From positions 1 to 37,298 of IMG/VR virus record IMGVR_UViG_3300047557_001190: 37,298 bases of DNA. One strand, given 5' to 3'. A program made the position numbers and the translations under genes. The notes under the pieces are model-generated. The model had not been told where the DNA came from. It saw only the letters and a program-made list of their open reading frames with translations, and did not search any database. This stretch comes from a virus. This document shows, piece after piece, positions 7,609-14,058 of this stretch. Every line of letters starts with the position of its first letter. Positions within the stretch are counted from its first letter, which is position 1.

Positions 7609-7763
7609 AAAACTTGAACGAGACAATAGTGGGCAGTTGGATTTTGTGGTTAGCAGGTGCAGCAGCGGAGTTACTTCCGATTGTACAATTCCTTTCATTT
7701 ACGGCAGCTTTGATTTTATCTTGCATAGGCATTTACAAGTTTTTTAAAAATGGCAAAAAGTAA
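7605..7763 (+). CDS. small membrane protein, holin candidate
   Basis: A 52-residue protein starting at GTG (GTGA overlap with the upstream stop). It has a hydrophobic core (SWILWLAGAAAELLPIVQFL, then a second apolar stretch to GIYKFF) and ends with lysines (KFFKNGKK), consistent with one or two membrane spans and a cytoplasmic basic tail. It is the first of four overlapping genes ahead of the cell-wall hydrolase. Holin is a reasonable guess from size and place; there is no diagnostic motif. Confidence 0.55.
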   Translation: MKNLNETIVGSWILWLAGAAAELLPIVQFLSFTAALILSCIGIYKFFKNGKK

Positions 7764-7869
7764 AGAGGTTGTAAAATGGAAACCGAAAAGCAAACGGAAG
7801 TTAGGCAGGCATACGAAGTCAGCCAACAAACACAAATCAACCAAACCATACGTAGGACAAGGAAGGTGA
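7750..7869 (+). CDS. 39-residue basic protein
   Basis: Begins MAKSKEVVKWKPKSKRKLGR and ends KPYVGQGR, with about 40 percent basic residues. It overlaps the upstream gene by 14 bases, and its TGA stop overlaps the next gene's GTG (GTGA), the same coupling used elsewhere in this operon. Small KWKPK.../GQGR proteins recur, from memory, in Bacteroidetes phage lysis regions. Reading this frame as the real one means that the upstream part of the overlapping frame (from ATG 7776) is not coding. Function unknown; nucleic-acid or membrane-surface binding would fit the charge. Confidence 0.5.
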   Translation: MAKSKEVVKWKPKSKRKLGRHTKSANKHKSTKPYVGQGR

Positions 7870-8045
7870 AATTAAAAAACTACTTCTCACCAACACCTAA
7901 ACGCTTTCGTGTTTTGGGGGACAGCATTGCGGCTGCATCTTTGTTTGTTGCCGGGTTAAACCTTGACCACCCAAAACTGATGTTGCTGTGCGGTGTACTG
8001 GGTGCGGTTGGCAAATTTGTCACAAACTTTTTCGCAGAGGAATGA
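7866..8045 (+). CDS. membrane protein, second holin candidate
   Basis: A 59-residue protein with GTG start coupled to the preceding stop. The short N-terminus YFSPTPKRFRVLGDSI is followed by two apolar stretches (AAASLFVAGL and LMLLCGVLGAVGKFVTNFF). The pattern YF-PTPK-R--GD with a following hydrophobic hairpin is typical of holin-like proteins in Bacteroidetes phages. A longer version from ATG 7776 would add about 30 polar residues that overlap a better gene. The stop overlaps the spanin-like gene (ATGA). Confidence 0.6.
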   Translation: MKLKNYFSPTPKRFRVLGDSIAAASLFVAGLNLDHPKLMLLCGVLGAVGKFVTNFFAEE

Positions 8046-8560
8046 GGTGGGTAAATGCAGGTATTATTGTTTTTCTGCTTTTTTTCCTTGTGTTTAGCAC
8101 TCGGAGTTGTGAGGATGCAATCCAAACACGGCAAAATGTAGACACCATGCAAGGCAAAGTGGACAAATACAAGGCAGAAATCGACAGCTTGAAAGCCGAG
8201 TATTTAACCCTGCTGAATAGCCGTGCAGTAAAAATAAAAACCTTGCGTGAAATCAGGACAAAATATGTCCACGACACGCTGACCATTGAGGCACTCGTTG
8301 GTGACACTTCTGGCATTGCAAATCTGCTGTCTGAAAATGCCCTGATGAAAGAGATTGTTTTTGAGGATAGTTTAATAATTGCAAATCAAGGACAAGTGGT
8401 TATTTATCAAGATAGCGTAATTTCGCATTTAGAGGCGATTACAGCCACTCAAAAAGAATTGATGAGTGATTGTGCCAAACAAGTAAAAAAAGAGCGTGTA
8501 AAGACGAATTTATGGAAAACGATTGCGGTTGTGTTTGGATTGGTTGCTGTTGCAAAGTAA
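8042..8560 (+). CDS. spanin-like inner-membrane coiled-coil protein
   Basis: A 172-residue protein with an N-terminal membrane anchor (GIIVFLLFFLVFSTRSC), then a long heptad-rich region (about residues 28-75 and 95-145, DTMQGKVDKYKAEIDSLKAE and similar), and a short apolar C-terminus (IAVVFGLVAVAK). Anchor plus periplasmic coiled coil is the architecture of i-spanins such as lambda Rz. ATG 8042 overlaps the upstream stop (ATGA); a longer form would begin inside the holin-like gene. The Cys after the first span might suggest a lipobox, but the context is poor. No embedded outer-membrane partner gene was found. Confidence 0.5.
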   Translation: MRWVNAGIIVFLLFFLVFSTRSCEDAIQTRQNVDTMQGKVDKYKAEIDSLKAEYLTLLNSRAVKIKTLREIRTKYVHDTLTIEALVGDTSGIANLLSENALMKEIVFEDSLIIANQGQVVIYQDSVISHLEAITATQKELMSDCAKQVKKERVKTNLWKTIAVVFGLVAVAK

Positions 8561-8569
8561 CTTTGTAGA

Positions 8570-8779
8570 ATGTTTACACTAATTAAACAGCAAGGCATAC
8601 AAGATTTTTACTATTGCAAAGACGGGCAATGGCATCCATCTGCCGAACTTAATGCGGTGATAAAACCCTGCGTTTACCGCACGGAAAACGATGCACGGAA
8701 AGCATGGGAACGCCTCGGAAAACCTGCCATTTGTTTTGTGCAGGATATTAAGAACAGAGATAAAAAACTAATCGCATGA
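8570..8779 (+). CDS. hypothetical protein in lysis region
   Basis: A 69-residue soluble protein (MFTLIKQQGIQDFYYCKDGQ...) with two cysteines and a helical C-terminal half (TENDARKAWERLGKP). It starts 9 bases after the spanin-like gene and overlaps the cell-wall hydrolase gene by 4 bases (ATGA). No family recognised. It may regulate or accompany lysis; this is only a guess from position. Confidence 0.5.
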   Translation: MFTLIKQQGIQDFYYCKDGQWHPSAELNAVIKPCVYRTENDARKAWERLGKPAICFVQDIKNRDKKLIA

Positions 8780-9396
8780 AAAACCTGCAAATATATCTAA
8801 ATAGCAAAGGTGCAAATCTTGTCACCGATGGTGTCATTGGTTCACAAACATTGTCAGCACTTGACAGCTATATCAAAACCGAAATCAAAGCCCGTAAATA
8901 CAAGATGCCTGTTGACGGCCTTGTTTGGTTGCGTACTGATATAATATTCAGTAATAAGTTTGATGATTTTGTGGTATGTTACAAAGCAGGTCGTATCGTT
9001 TATGTTGCACCAGCATCCACCACAGCAGGGGATTTTTATGTCTACAACCCCTTGACCGTTGGCGGTGTAACTGGCACAGCCGTTGCCGTTGCACAACAGG
9101 TCACAAATAGTCACAGATTTGTGACAGGTGCGAATTGGAAAAACCTTTGGCTATCTGCACCTTACTTCCAGCAGGTTTTACCCATTACAATTCAGCGTGA
9201 CGCAAACAAAAATAATTTAGTTGACGGAGTTACAAGGCAATTTGGGCTTTATGGCATAAACTTTCACCGAGCAGGTATCGGAAATCTTGTAAACAAGTGG
9301 AGTGCTGGATGTCAAACAGTTCCTGATGCACATTGGTTTGAAATAATCAAACGATTTAACCCCGGTCAGGTTATTGACTTTACGCTTTTAGATTAA
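8776..9396 (+). CDS. cell-wall hydrolase (endolysin candidate)
   Basis: A 206-residue protein. Residues 1-33 (LQIYLNSKGANLVTDGVIGSQT) look like a short peptidoglycan-binding repeat. The C-terminal half has GINFHRAG (His164) and NKWSAGCQTVPD (Ser176 to Cys179), a His plus S-x-GC arrangement like that of L,D-transpeptidase-fold enzymes; related patterns occur in phage lysins. No signal peptide is visible, so release would need a holin, in line with the small membrane proteins upstream. It is the last + strand gene here and overlaps a convergent gene by 4 bases, with no terminator between them. Confidence 0.6.
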   Translation: MKNLQIYLNSKGANLVTDGVIGSQTLSALDSYIKTEIKARKYKMPVDGLVWLRTDIIFSNKFDDFVVCYKAGRIVYVAPASTTAGDFYVYNPLTVGGVTGTAVAVAQQVTNSHRFVTGANWKNLWLSAPYFQQVLPITIQRDANKNNLVDGVTRQFGLYGINFHRAGIGNLVNKWSAGCQTVPDAHWFEIIKRFNPGQVIDFTLLD

Positions 9397-9653
9397 GACA
9401 CAGCCGCAATCCTATCCACAAGTGTTGCCATGTCTAATTTGCAGAGATAAGCTAAATCACCACACACAACGCAAGTAATTGGTTTTTGTCGTGTGCTGCG
9501 TTCATCCGGCATAATTGCATCGATTTTGTAAAAACAAACGGTAAATGTGGGGTCATTCCAAATATCACCATTCATTTCAATACCCATATCCTCCAATTTT
9601 GATGTCAGTTCGTCACCTGCGATGACTTCAAGGCATAAAGGTATTTTAAACAT
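9393..9653 (-). CDS. hypothetical cysteine-containing protein
   Basis: An 86-residue protein (MFKIPLCLEVIAGDEL...). A CVVCG pair with a further Cys downstream (DLAYLC) could bind metal, but spacing is not of a known finger. Its start overlaps the end of the metallophosphoesterase gene by 8 bases, so the two probably form one transcript from the late-type motif at 10513-10528. No family recognised. Confidence 0.5.
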   Translation of the reverse strand: MFKIPLCLEVIAGDELTSKLEDMGIEMNGDIWNDPTFTVCFYKIDAIMPDERSTRQKPITCVVCGDLAYLCKLDMATLVDRIAAVS

Positions 9654-10512
9654 AGTATTGCTGGCAAAAGGTGAATTCCGGTGTTACTTCGCTGTCTTTT
9701 TGGCTGGCGTTCAAGGTTAGCCACATGCTGCCCATTGGCTTGGGTGGTCTGCCTTTCTCGATGTGGAACCCGCCAAAGCCATCCTCGTATTCCTCTTTAT
9801 AGGTGGATGTTCTTATTTGATGCACGTTACGGGCTTTAATTCTTTTTTGGTGGCTATCATACATTTCAACCGGGTTGATGTGGTGGTAAAGTTCGTGAAC
9901 GTGGCCCTGCCATATACAATCGTAACCCTCCATTGATGCCATAAATCGTTGGTCCTGGATTACTCCCTTTGTAACAGCACCACCACCACCGTAGCCATGA
10001 TAGTAGCGTAGTGTCCATTTACGCCTTTGCCCGCTTGGGTCTATCTGAAACTTGAAATCAACCACTCCACCATAACCACCAGCATAAACATTGGCCCCGT
10101 GTGTTTGATTAAACAGGTCAACAAATCGTTGCACCGGGTCAGTTTCCAAAGCTTTGAGTATAGCTGTTTCGTGGTTGCCATAGCCGACAAGCAGAATGTG
10201 GTCTTTATATGGGGCAAACCAATCAACTGCATCTTGGATAACCGCATCAATGTAGTTGGCCTTGTTGTGTTCTGGCCGGATATCTTTTTTGCTTCGTCTT
10301 GGGTCATATTTACCCTGCATCATGCAAAACGTATCCCCATTTAAAATGATTTTGCAGTCACGTTTTACAGCTTCGTCGATGTGATTTTTCAGTAGTACCC
10401 TATCACACTTGGGGTTATCCCAGTGCAGATCAGACATTAAAAGCAGGTTGATTGATTTTTCGCAATACACCGCATGGATGTTGCGAGAGATACGCTTGGT
10501 TTCTTTAAGCAT
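9646..10512 (-). CDS. calcineurin-like metallophosphoesterase
   Basis: A 288-residue protein with all hallmark metal-binding motifs of the calcineurin-like phosphoesterase family: SDLH (27-30), NGDTF (58-62), GNHE (112-115), YHG (171-173) and GHVH (203-206). It is thus likely an active phosphodiesterase or phosphatase. Phage relatives may act on nucleotides, DNA ends or signalling nucleotides; the substrate is not evident. The gene is separated from the replication operon by a terminator and is preceded directly by a late-type motif ending at its ATG. It may therefore act late, unlike the replication genes on the same strand. Confidence 0.85.
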   Translation of the reverse strand: MLKETKRISRNIHAVYCEKSINLLLMSDLHWDNPKCDRVLLKNHIDEAVKRDCKIILNGDTFCMMQGKYDPRRSKKDIRPEHNKANYIDAVIQDAVDWFAPYKDHILLVGYGNHETAILKALETDPVQRFVDLFNQTHGANVYAGGYGGVVDFKFQIDPSGQRRKWTLRYYHGYGGGGAVTKGVIQDQRFMASMEGYDCIWQGHVHELYHHINPVEMYDSHQKRIKARNVHQIRTSTYKEEYEDGFGGFHIEKGRPPKPMGSMWLTLNASQKDSEVTPEFTFCQQYYV

Positions 10513-10528
10513 CTACCTATAAAAGTAG
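10513..10528 (-). promoter_or_regulatory. late-type promoter motif
   Basis: On the minus strand this reads CTACTTTTATAGGTAG, abutting the ATG at 10512. With the flanking base the arms are TCTAC/GTAGA, a perfect dyad. It is the only member of the motif family on the minus strand and marks the metallophosphoesterase pair as a separate transcription unit. Confidence 0.65.
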
Positions 10529-10530
10529 AA

Positions 10531-10620
10531 TTATTTACTATTGTTGCTGATGTCGGTCAAAAAATCTACCAAAGCCAATGCAGCAGGGGATAAAAAAATT
10601 ATGGTTGCAATTAATTCCAT
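10531..10620 (-). CDS. possible 29-residue membrane peptide
   Basis: Reads MELIATIIFLSPAALALVDF followed by a polar tail. A single membrane span is clear. The frame fills the gap between the operon terminator and the metallophosphoesterase promoter motif. No promoter box or overlap supports it, and 29 codons can be open by chance, so it is only a candidate. Confidence 0.3.
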   Translation of the reverse strand: MELIATIIFLSPAALALVDFLTDISNNSK

Positions 10621-10640
10621 ATACCGAATGGTATTATACC

Positions 10641-10678
10641 AAACAGAAAAAACGCCTACCCCGGTTTGGATAGGCGTT
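10641..10678 (-). terminator. terminator of the replication operon
   Basis: A perfect 8-bp stem (10651-10658 AACGCCTA with 10671-10678 TAGGCGTT) with a 12-base loop, followed on the minus strand by TTTTCTGTTT. The stop codon of the last operon gene (10656-10658) lies inside the stem. It closes the minus-strand operon that begins near 17062. Confidence 0.8.
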
Positions 10679-10853
10679 CCATTTGAAACAAATACCGCTC
10701 TCGCACATTATACCATTCATTTACACTGGGCAAGTCATCAGGCATATTGGCGTAATCATACGGCTGGGCTTCGGGCATCTGTTCGGTATTGCTGAATAGT
10801 TTGCAATCCTGCAACTGCCTTTCAATGCTTTTGGGTGTTTCTCGCTTTTTCAT
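10656..10853 (-). CDS. hypothetical protein, last gene of replication operon
   Basis: A 65-residue charged protein (MKKRETPKSIERQLQDCKLF...) with an acidic, proline-containing middle part. Its start overlaps the upstream gene by 4 bases (ATGA), and its stop falls within the operon terminator, so it is firmly part of the operon. No family recognised. Confidence 0.6.
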   Translation of the reverse strand: MKKRETPKSIERQLQDCKLFSNTEQMPEAQPYDYANMPDDLPSVNEWYNVRERYLFQMERLSKPG

Positions 10854-11173
10854 GGCTGATATGGGTTTTTGTGTTTCTCACCCCAGAACTGCGAGCGAAT
10901 GCGGTGCTGCTGTTCGTTATGCACACGGTTTACTTTGAACTCTGCACTATCCCATTCGGGCTGCATGGCTTCAACAAGGTTGCGGGTGATTAACTCACGC
11001 CTGATTTGGTTCATTGCCATATAAGCTGTGATGTCGTGGATGTCGTATGCGGCAGCGTGCATGGCTAACTGGGTAAAATATGCCTTTACACCTGCAATAT
11101 CTCCGGCATCAAGTAAGGCCACCACTGGTAATGGCCTTACGTTATATTGAGCATCTAATTCTTTATTCATCAC
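10850..11173 (-). CDS. hypothetical protein next to annealing protein
   Basis: A 107-residue helical protein with an alanine-rich middle and a basic C-terminus (HRIRSQFWGEKHKNPYQP). It follows the Rad52-type gene with a 4-base ATGA overlap. It may serve recombination or replication because of its place, but no motif supports a specific role. Confidence 0.6.
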   Translation of the reverse strand: MMNKELDAQYNVRPLPVVALLDAGDIAGVKAYFTQLAMHAAAYDIHDITAYMAMNQIRRELITRNLVEAMQPEWDSAEFKVNRVHNEQQHRIRSQFWGEKHKNPYQP

Positions 11174-11655
11174 TTTTGAGATATTATTATCATGTCACGA
11201 TTACACTTGCCGTCATTTATCCATGTGACGAGTTTATCCAGTTTTTCGTAGGCCCAATCGGGGATAAACTTGCCCTCACATTCAATCATTACACGGGGGT
11301 AGTCATAAAGGCAGCGACCTAATCCGAACTGCACAGCAGCACGTTTCATTGCATCGCTAATGCCACCTTTTTCAGGTTCGATGTTGGTTTTGGATGCCCC
11401 GTCTTCCCGGTACACTTCTCGTTCTTGTGATGTGTCACCAAAATTTAATAGTACTGTCAGGCGGCAAATGAAACCATTGCTGATTTCCCTAAATTCTGAC
11501 ATCCAATTCTCTGCACCAAACGCAGCATCAAAGCGGTGCATCACACAACGGTTGTTGATGTAAGGCACCACAATCAATTTGCCTGTGCTGGTTTGAGATT
11601 GCACACGCCATTCGATTTCATTAGGCAGAATAGGTGCGGTTAGTGTATTATTCAT
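11170..11655 (-). CDS. Rad52-type single-strand annealing protein
   Basis: This 161-residue protein has the Rad52/DdrA/Sak family pattern: IEWRVQSQ near residue 14, VPYINNRCVMHRFDAAFG (30-47), then GGISDAMKRAAVQFGLGR (97-114), the most typical signature of phage Rad52-like annealing proteins. It should bind single-stranded DNA and promote annealing in phage recombination and concatemer formation, with the SSB-like protein encoded upstream. ATG 11655 is preferred; a GTG nine bases earlier (11664) is possible. It overlaps both neighbours by a few bases. No exonuclease partner was recognised nearby. Confidence 0.8.
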   Translation of the reverse strand: MNNTLTAPILPNEIEWRVQSQTSTGKLIVVPYINNRCVMHRFDAAFGAENWMSEFREISNGFICRLTVLLNFGDTSQEREVYREDGASKTNIEPEKGGISDAMKRAAVQFGLGRCLYDYPRVMIECEGKFIPDWAYEKLDKLVTWINDGKCNRDMIIISQK

Positions 11656-11884
11656 AGCTGACACCCTCCTTGTCTAATCCTAACTCGTACATGAATTTGG
11701 CATCCTGCAAAAATGCAATCAGCTCGTCAATCTTTTCAGCAGGAATGGCCACCCTCTCTGTTTCGTTGAGGTTTGTCCACTTGGCTGTAAAGCTGACAAT
11801 GTCGGTGAATGATGAGTAATAAAACTCATACTCGCAGGATGAAACCCTGCCGTGTTTGGTTCTGTGTTCTAAATCGTGTTTCAT
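11648..11884 (-). CDS. hypothetical protein
   Basis: A 78-residue protein (MKHDLEHRTKHGRVSS...) with a beta-rich first half and a helical acidic end. ATG 11884 is chosen over an upstream TTG (11908), because the TTG lies inside the -7 box. That leaves a 21-base leader after the box. The stop overlaps the Rad52-type gene by 8 bases, so this gene is probably the first one served by the internal promoter at 11906-11936. No family recognised. Confidence 0.55.
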   Translation of the reverse strand: MKHDLEHRTKHGRVSSCEYEFYYSSFTDIVSFTAKWTNLNETERVAIPAEKIDELIAFLQDAKFMYELGLDKEGVSYE

Positions 11885-11905
11885 ATTGATTTGGTTTTGT
11901 ATGTG

Positions 11906-11936
11906 CAAATATAGTATAGTTTTTTATATCTGCAAA
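11906..11936 (-). promoter_or_regulatory. internal consensus promoter
   Basis: On the minus strand: TTTG (11936-11933), a 19-base spacer, TATATTTG (11913-11906). Both boxes match the Bacteroidetes -33/-7 consensus. It would drive the genes for the 78-residue protein, the Rad52-type protein and the two unknown proteins up to the terminator at 10641-10678. Confidence 0.75.
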
Positions 11937-12070
11937 CTTTTTGAAAGATTTTTTTTTGCAATGTTTACAATCAAATCCTTACTGTAAACTTCGGCATGGT
12001 ATCCCTTTTTGCGATACCTTGCCAGCACCCGGTCAGCTTCGGCATTTGGCACGATGTCAAAGGACATCAT
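11924..12070 (-). CDS. hypothetical small protein
   Basis: A 48-residue basic protein beginning MMSFDIVPNAEADRVLARYR, which looks like a small alpha/beta domain. The start at 12070 lies two bases after the upstream stop; a longer form from 12115 would overlap that gene. No family recognised. Its 3' end contains the -33 box of the internal promoter. Confidence 0.5.
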   Translation of the reverse strand: MMSFDIVPNAEADRVLARYRKKGYHAEVYSKDLIVNIAKKNLSKSLQI

Positions 12071-12071
12071 C

Positions 12072-12305
12072 TCAGCCCTCCAATAAACTATCGTGGTGTA
12101 GAGTTCCTCTCGCACGGCTGTTTACATATTGGTAGGCCACATCAATTATTTGCTGTTCCTTTTTGCTTTTGTACTTACCGGGATTGTTAAGGGCTTTGAT
12201 AATCGTGGCATAGCTGGCAACACCATCGCAGTATTCCACCACCGCCATCACATCACCCTTTTGTTTACAGCCCTGAAAATGCTGCCTTTTCTCTTCGTAT
12301 GTCAT
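12072..12305 (-). CDS. hypothetical protein
   Basis: A 77-residue mainly helical protein (MTYEEKRQHFQGCKQKGDVM...). The first ATG (12305) overlaps the upstream gene by 41 bases; an even earlier TTG at 12314 is less likely. No family recognised; operon position links it to replication or nucleotide metabolism. Confidence 0.5.
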   Translation of the reverse strand: MTYEEKRQHFQGCKQKGDVMAVVEYCDGVASYATIIKALNNPGKYKSKKEQQIIDVAYQYVNSRARGTLHHDSLLEG

Positions 12306-12552
12306 TTTTTGCAATCTTTAATAAAATTAGATATCCGATTAGGTCATTCAATGTATCTTCATCTGTTCCTTCCATTCCTGCACCCCTTGCAATCCGGCTC
12401 AACTTGTCATCAATCCGGACAAGTAACTGCTCAACATTGTCTGCCTTGCTGAAAACTCGCACCGGGTTCAGTGCAGAGTTTCCATACTTGGCATTTTTGT
12501 CCAGCAGCAGTTGTTTGATGCTGTCGCAGGTTTCAATAATTTGCATTCTCAT
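12265..12552 (-). CDS. Nmad1/DUF1599-like protein
   Basis: A 95-residue helical protein with DKNAKYGNSALNPVRVFSKA, then VRIDDKLSRIARG and DTLNDLIGYLILLKIAK. This KYGNS/R-F-S/IDDKLSR/DLIGY series matches, from memory, the phage family once called DUF1599 and later linked to nucleotide modification. The charged helices also resemble MazG-type all-alpha pyrophosphatases, so action on nucleotides is plausible. ATG 12552 is preferred to an upstream TTG (12573). It overlaps both neighbours by about 20 to 40 bases. Confidence 0.6.
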   Translation of the reverse strand: MRMQIIETCDSIKQLLLDKNAKYGNSALNPVRVFSKADNVEQLLVRIDDKLSRIARGAGMEGTDEDTLNDLIGYLILLKIAKNDIRREKAAFSGL

Positions 12553-12751
12553 TGTTTTCTGCCGTATGTTCAATCAAAATGCGGACTGCTTCCTGTACTG
12601 TTTTGTAAAATTGCAATTCATTTGTATAAGCATATTCATCAAATTCAAGGGTTTTTCCTTCAATTTGCTCATAGCTTAATTGCAAATAATTGTAAATTGA
12701 CCGTAATGCCTGACCATCTTCAAGCATAAATTCTGCGAGAGTTTTTTTCAT
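12533..12751 (-). CDS. hypothetical acidic protein
   Basis: A 72-residue helical, acidic protein (MKKTLAEFMLEDGQALRSIY...), low in GC. Its start overlaps the upstream gene by 4 bases (ATGA). No family recognised. Confidence 0.5.
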   Translation of the reverse strand: MKKTLAEFMLEDGQALRSIYNYLQLSYEQIEGKTLEFDEYAYTNELQFYKTVQEAVRILIEHTAENNENANY

Positions 12752-13044
12752 CTTGTTTCTTTTAAGTAGTTTTTTATTATTTTGATTTTTAGTTCGTAGT
12801 AAAACATTTCAGGTTTTGGGTTTGCAGCAAATACAAGGTGTTCATCGATTTTATATTTTGACTCATTTCTTGGTTTTGTTCCAAATTCACCCGGATTGAT
12901 ATTTCTTAAAATCTTGTAATCTAACGGTGATAATTCTTGACTTAACAAAAAAAGGTTCTTTGCGCTTTTTTGTATTTCTTTTTCAAGACCGGTTGATTTT
13001 TTTATTTGCTGGTCAAATACCTTTTTTGCAAACTCTAAACTCAT
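12748..13044 (-). CDS. hypothetical protein, AT-rich gene
   Basis: A 98-residue, lysine-rich protein with a helical first half (FDQQIKKSTGLEKEIQKSAK) and an aromatic-containing end (KPEMFYYELKIKIIKNYL). The DNA is more AT-rich than that of its neighbours, which may mark later acquisition. It shares one base with the stop of the SSB-like gene (TGATG). No family recognised. Confidence 0.55.
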   Translation of the reverse strand: MSLEFAKKVFDQQIKKSTGLEKEIQKSAKNLFLLSQELSPLDYKILRNINPGEFGTKPRNESKYKIDEHLVFAANPKPEMFYYELKIKIIKNYLKETR

Positions 13045-13370
13045 CAGAATGGCAAATCATTTTGTTCGTTTTCCATTTGGGCAGCATAGTCATTTTTGAA
13101 GTTTTCCATGATGCCACCCTTGTCGGCCTTGAATAAGTTCTCTTTAGGCTTCTGCTCAAACTTGTAAGCCTTTCCACTACCCACATACACGGGCGGTGTC
13201 TTCGCTTCACGCTGTTCTTTGGTTTGGCTTAGTTGCAGCGTGTGGGTTTCCCCAAATTTGCCCTCGCTTTTGCGTTCATTTAGCACCAATTTCAGGTACT
13301 TTTTACCGTTTTTGCCCTCTGTGATTAATTCCTTTGGAACGTCAGTCAGGCAGATGTCAATTACTATCAT
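13044..13370 (-). CDS. SSB-like single-stranded DNA-binding protein
   Basis: A 108-residue protein. The first 55 residues are beta-rich and could form an OB fold (ICLTDVPKELITEGKNGKKY). The C-terminus ends in acidic residues and NDLPF (104-108), the form of the bacterial SSB tip that recruits partner proteins. Its place between the DnaA-like and Rad52-type genes fits a phage SSB. The low identity of the core to textbook SSB means that the call rests on the tail, size and context. Confidence 0.65.
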   Translation of the reverse strand: MIVIDICLTDVPKELITEGKNGKKYLKLVLNERKSEGKFGETHTLQLSQTKEQREAKTPPVYVGSGKAYKFEQKPKENLFKADKGGIMENFKNDYAAQMENEQNDLPF

Positions 13371-13588
13371 ATTGCTTTTGTTTTAAGTTCTCGTTTTTTA
13401 TGGTTTAAAATTATCAGGTGAACACACGCATCCCAGTGAGATTTGAAAATCATCATGTTATCAACGCAATCGGTGTACGTTCCAAATTCAGTAAGGAACT
13501 GTGGAGAAAAAAGCCGATACAACCGGATAGCATAACCACCGTCTGGCAGTTCAACCACGTGCGGCTTGAATGGATTGATGAGTTTCAT
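13367..13588 (-). CDS. hypothetical protein behind leaderless-type promoter
   Basis: A 73-residue protein (MKLINPFKPHVVELPDGGYA...). The start at ATG 13588 lies 4 bases after a perfect -7 box (13600-13593). A TTG at 13603 would put the promoter inside the gene. It overlaps the SSB-like gene by 4 bases. No family recognised; the promoter suggests that it leads a subset of the operon. Confidence 0.6.
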   Translation of the reverse strand: MKLINPFKPHVVELPDGGYAIRLYRLFSPQFLTEFGTYTDCVDNMMIFKSHWDACVHLIILNHKKRELKTKAI

Positions 13589-13592
13589 TGTG

Positions 13593-13623
13593 CAAATATA
13601 CAAAATTAAACTTCATTCACAAA
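13593..13623 (-). promoter_or_regulatory. internal consensus promoter, leaderless type
   Basis: On the minus strand: TTTG (13623-13620), 19 bases, TATATTTG (13600-13593), then CACA and ATG at 13588. It lies within the 3' end of the DnaA-like gene. The usual start of transcription a few bases after the -7 box would be at or near the A of ATG, so the mRNA would have no leader. Confidence 0.8.
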
Positions 13624-14058
13624 CAACTCAAAGTTATTTTTTATGGTTTCAACACGGGCAGCGTAACGCCTGTCAATCTCGCAGAAATTGTCCACTAAAT
13701 TAACCGCATGGATGACTGTGGAGTGGTCACGCCCACCGCAAATGTTGCCGATATCCCTTAGCGACATTGCTGTTTTGTAGCGGAGTAGCCACATAAATAT
13801 CTGCCGGGGTTCCAGATACTCACGCTCACGGGTTTTGTGCGACACATGCGTTGGCAAATAGCCATGATACGCTGACCTTATTGCAAGGTGAGCGGCTTTG
13901 ACTGCGGCATCCTCATTGGTGATGTTCATTTTTAGCATCCGTTCCAGTTCCTGTATGCGGATTTGCTGATGCCGGATTGTTTCTTTTAGCTGCGACACCT
14001 CGCTCATGCGGAAAGTGGTGCGGCTGTTTGTTTTGGGTTGTTTTATTTTTGCTCTCAT
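13606..14058 (-). CDS. stand-alone DnaA domain IV-like protein
   Basis: A 150-residue protein with an N-terminal coiled coil (about residues 19-45) and a C-terminal region matching the DNA-binding domain IV of bacterial DnaA: REREYLEPRQIFMWLLR, then MSLRDIGNICGGRDHSTVIH with the diagnostic GGRDHSTV at 108-115. There is no AAA+ ATPase domain. It could bind DnaA-box-like sites to start phage replication or interfere with the host initiator. It lies directly after the primase-helicase gene (4-base overlap), which favours a replication role. Confidence 0.85.
   Translation of the reverse strand: MRAKIKQPKTNSRTTFRMSEVSQLKETIRHQQIRIQELERMLKMNITNEDAAVKAAHLAIRSAYHGYLPTHVSHKTREREYLEPRQIFMWLLRYKTAMSLRDIGNICGGRDHSTVIHAVNLVDNFCEIDRRYAARVETIKNNFELFVNEV

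Noticed and set aside
10541-10795. Plus-strand frame of 84 codons
   Set aside because: It lies opposite the terminator and the last gene of the minus-strand operon, has no coupling to a neighbour, and its protein shows no pattern.
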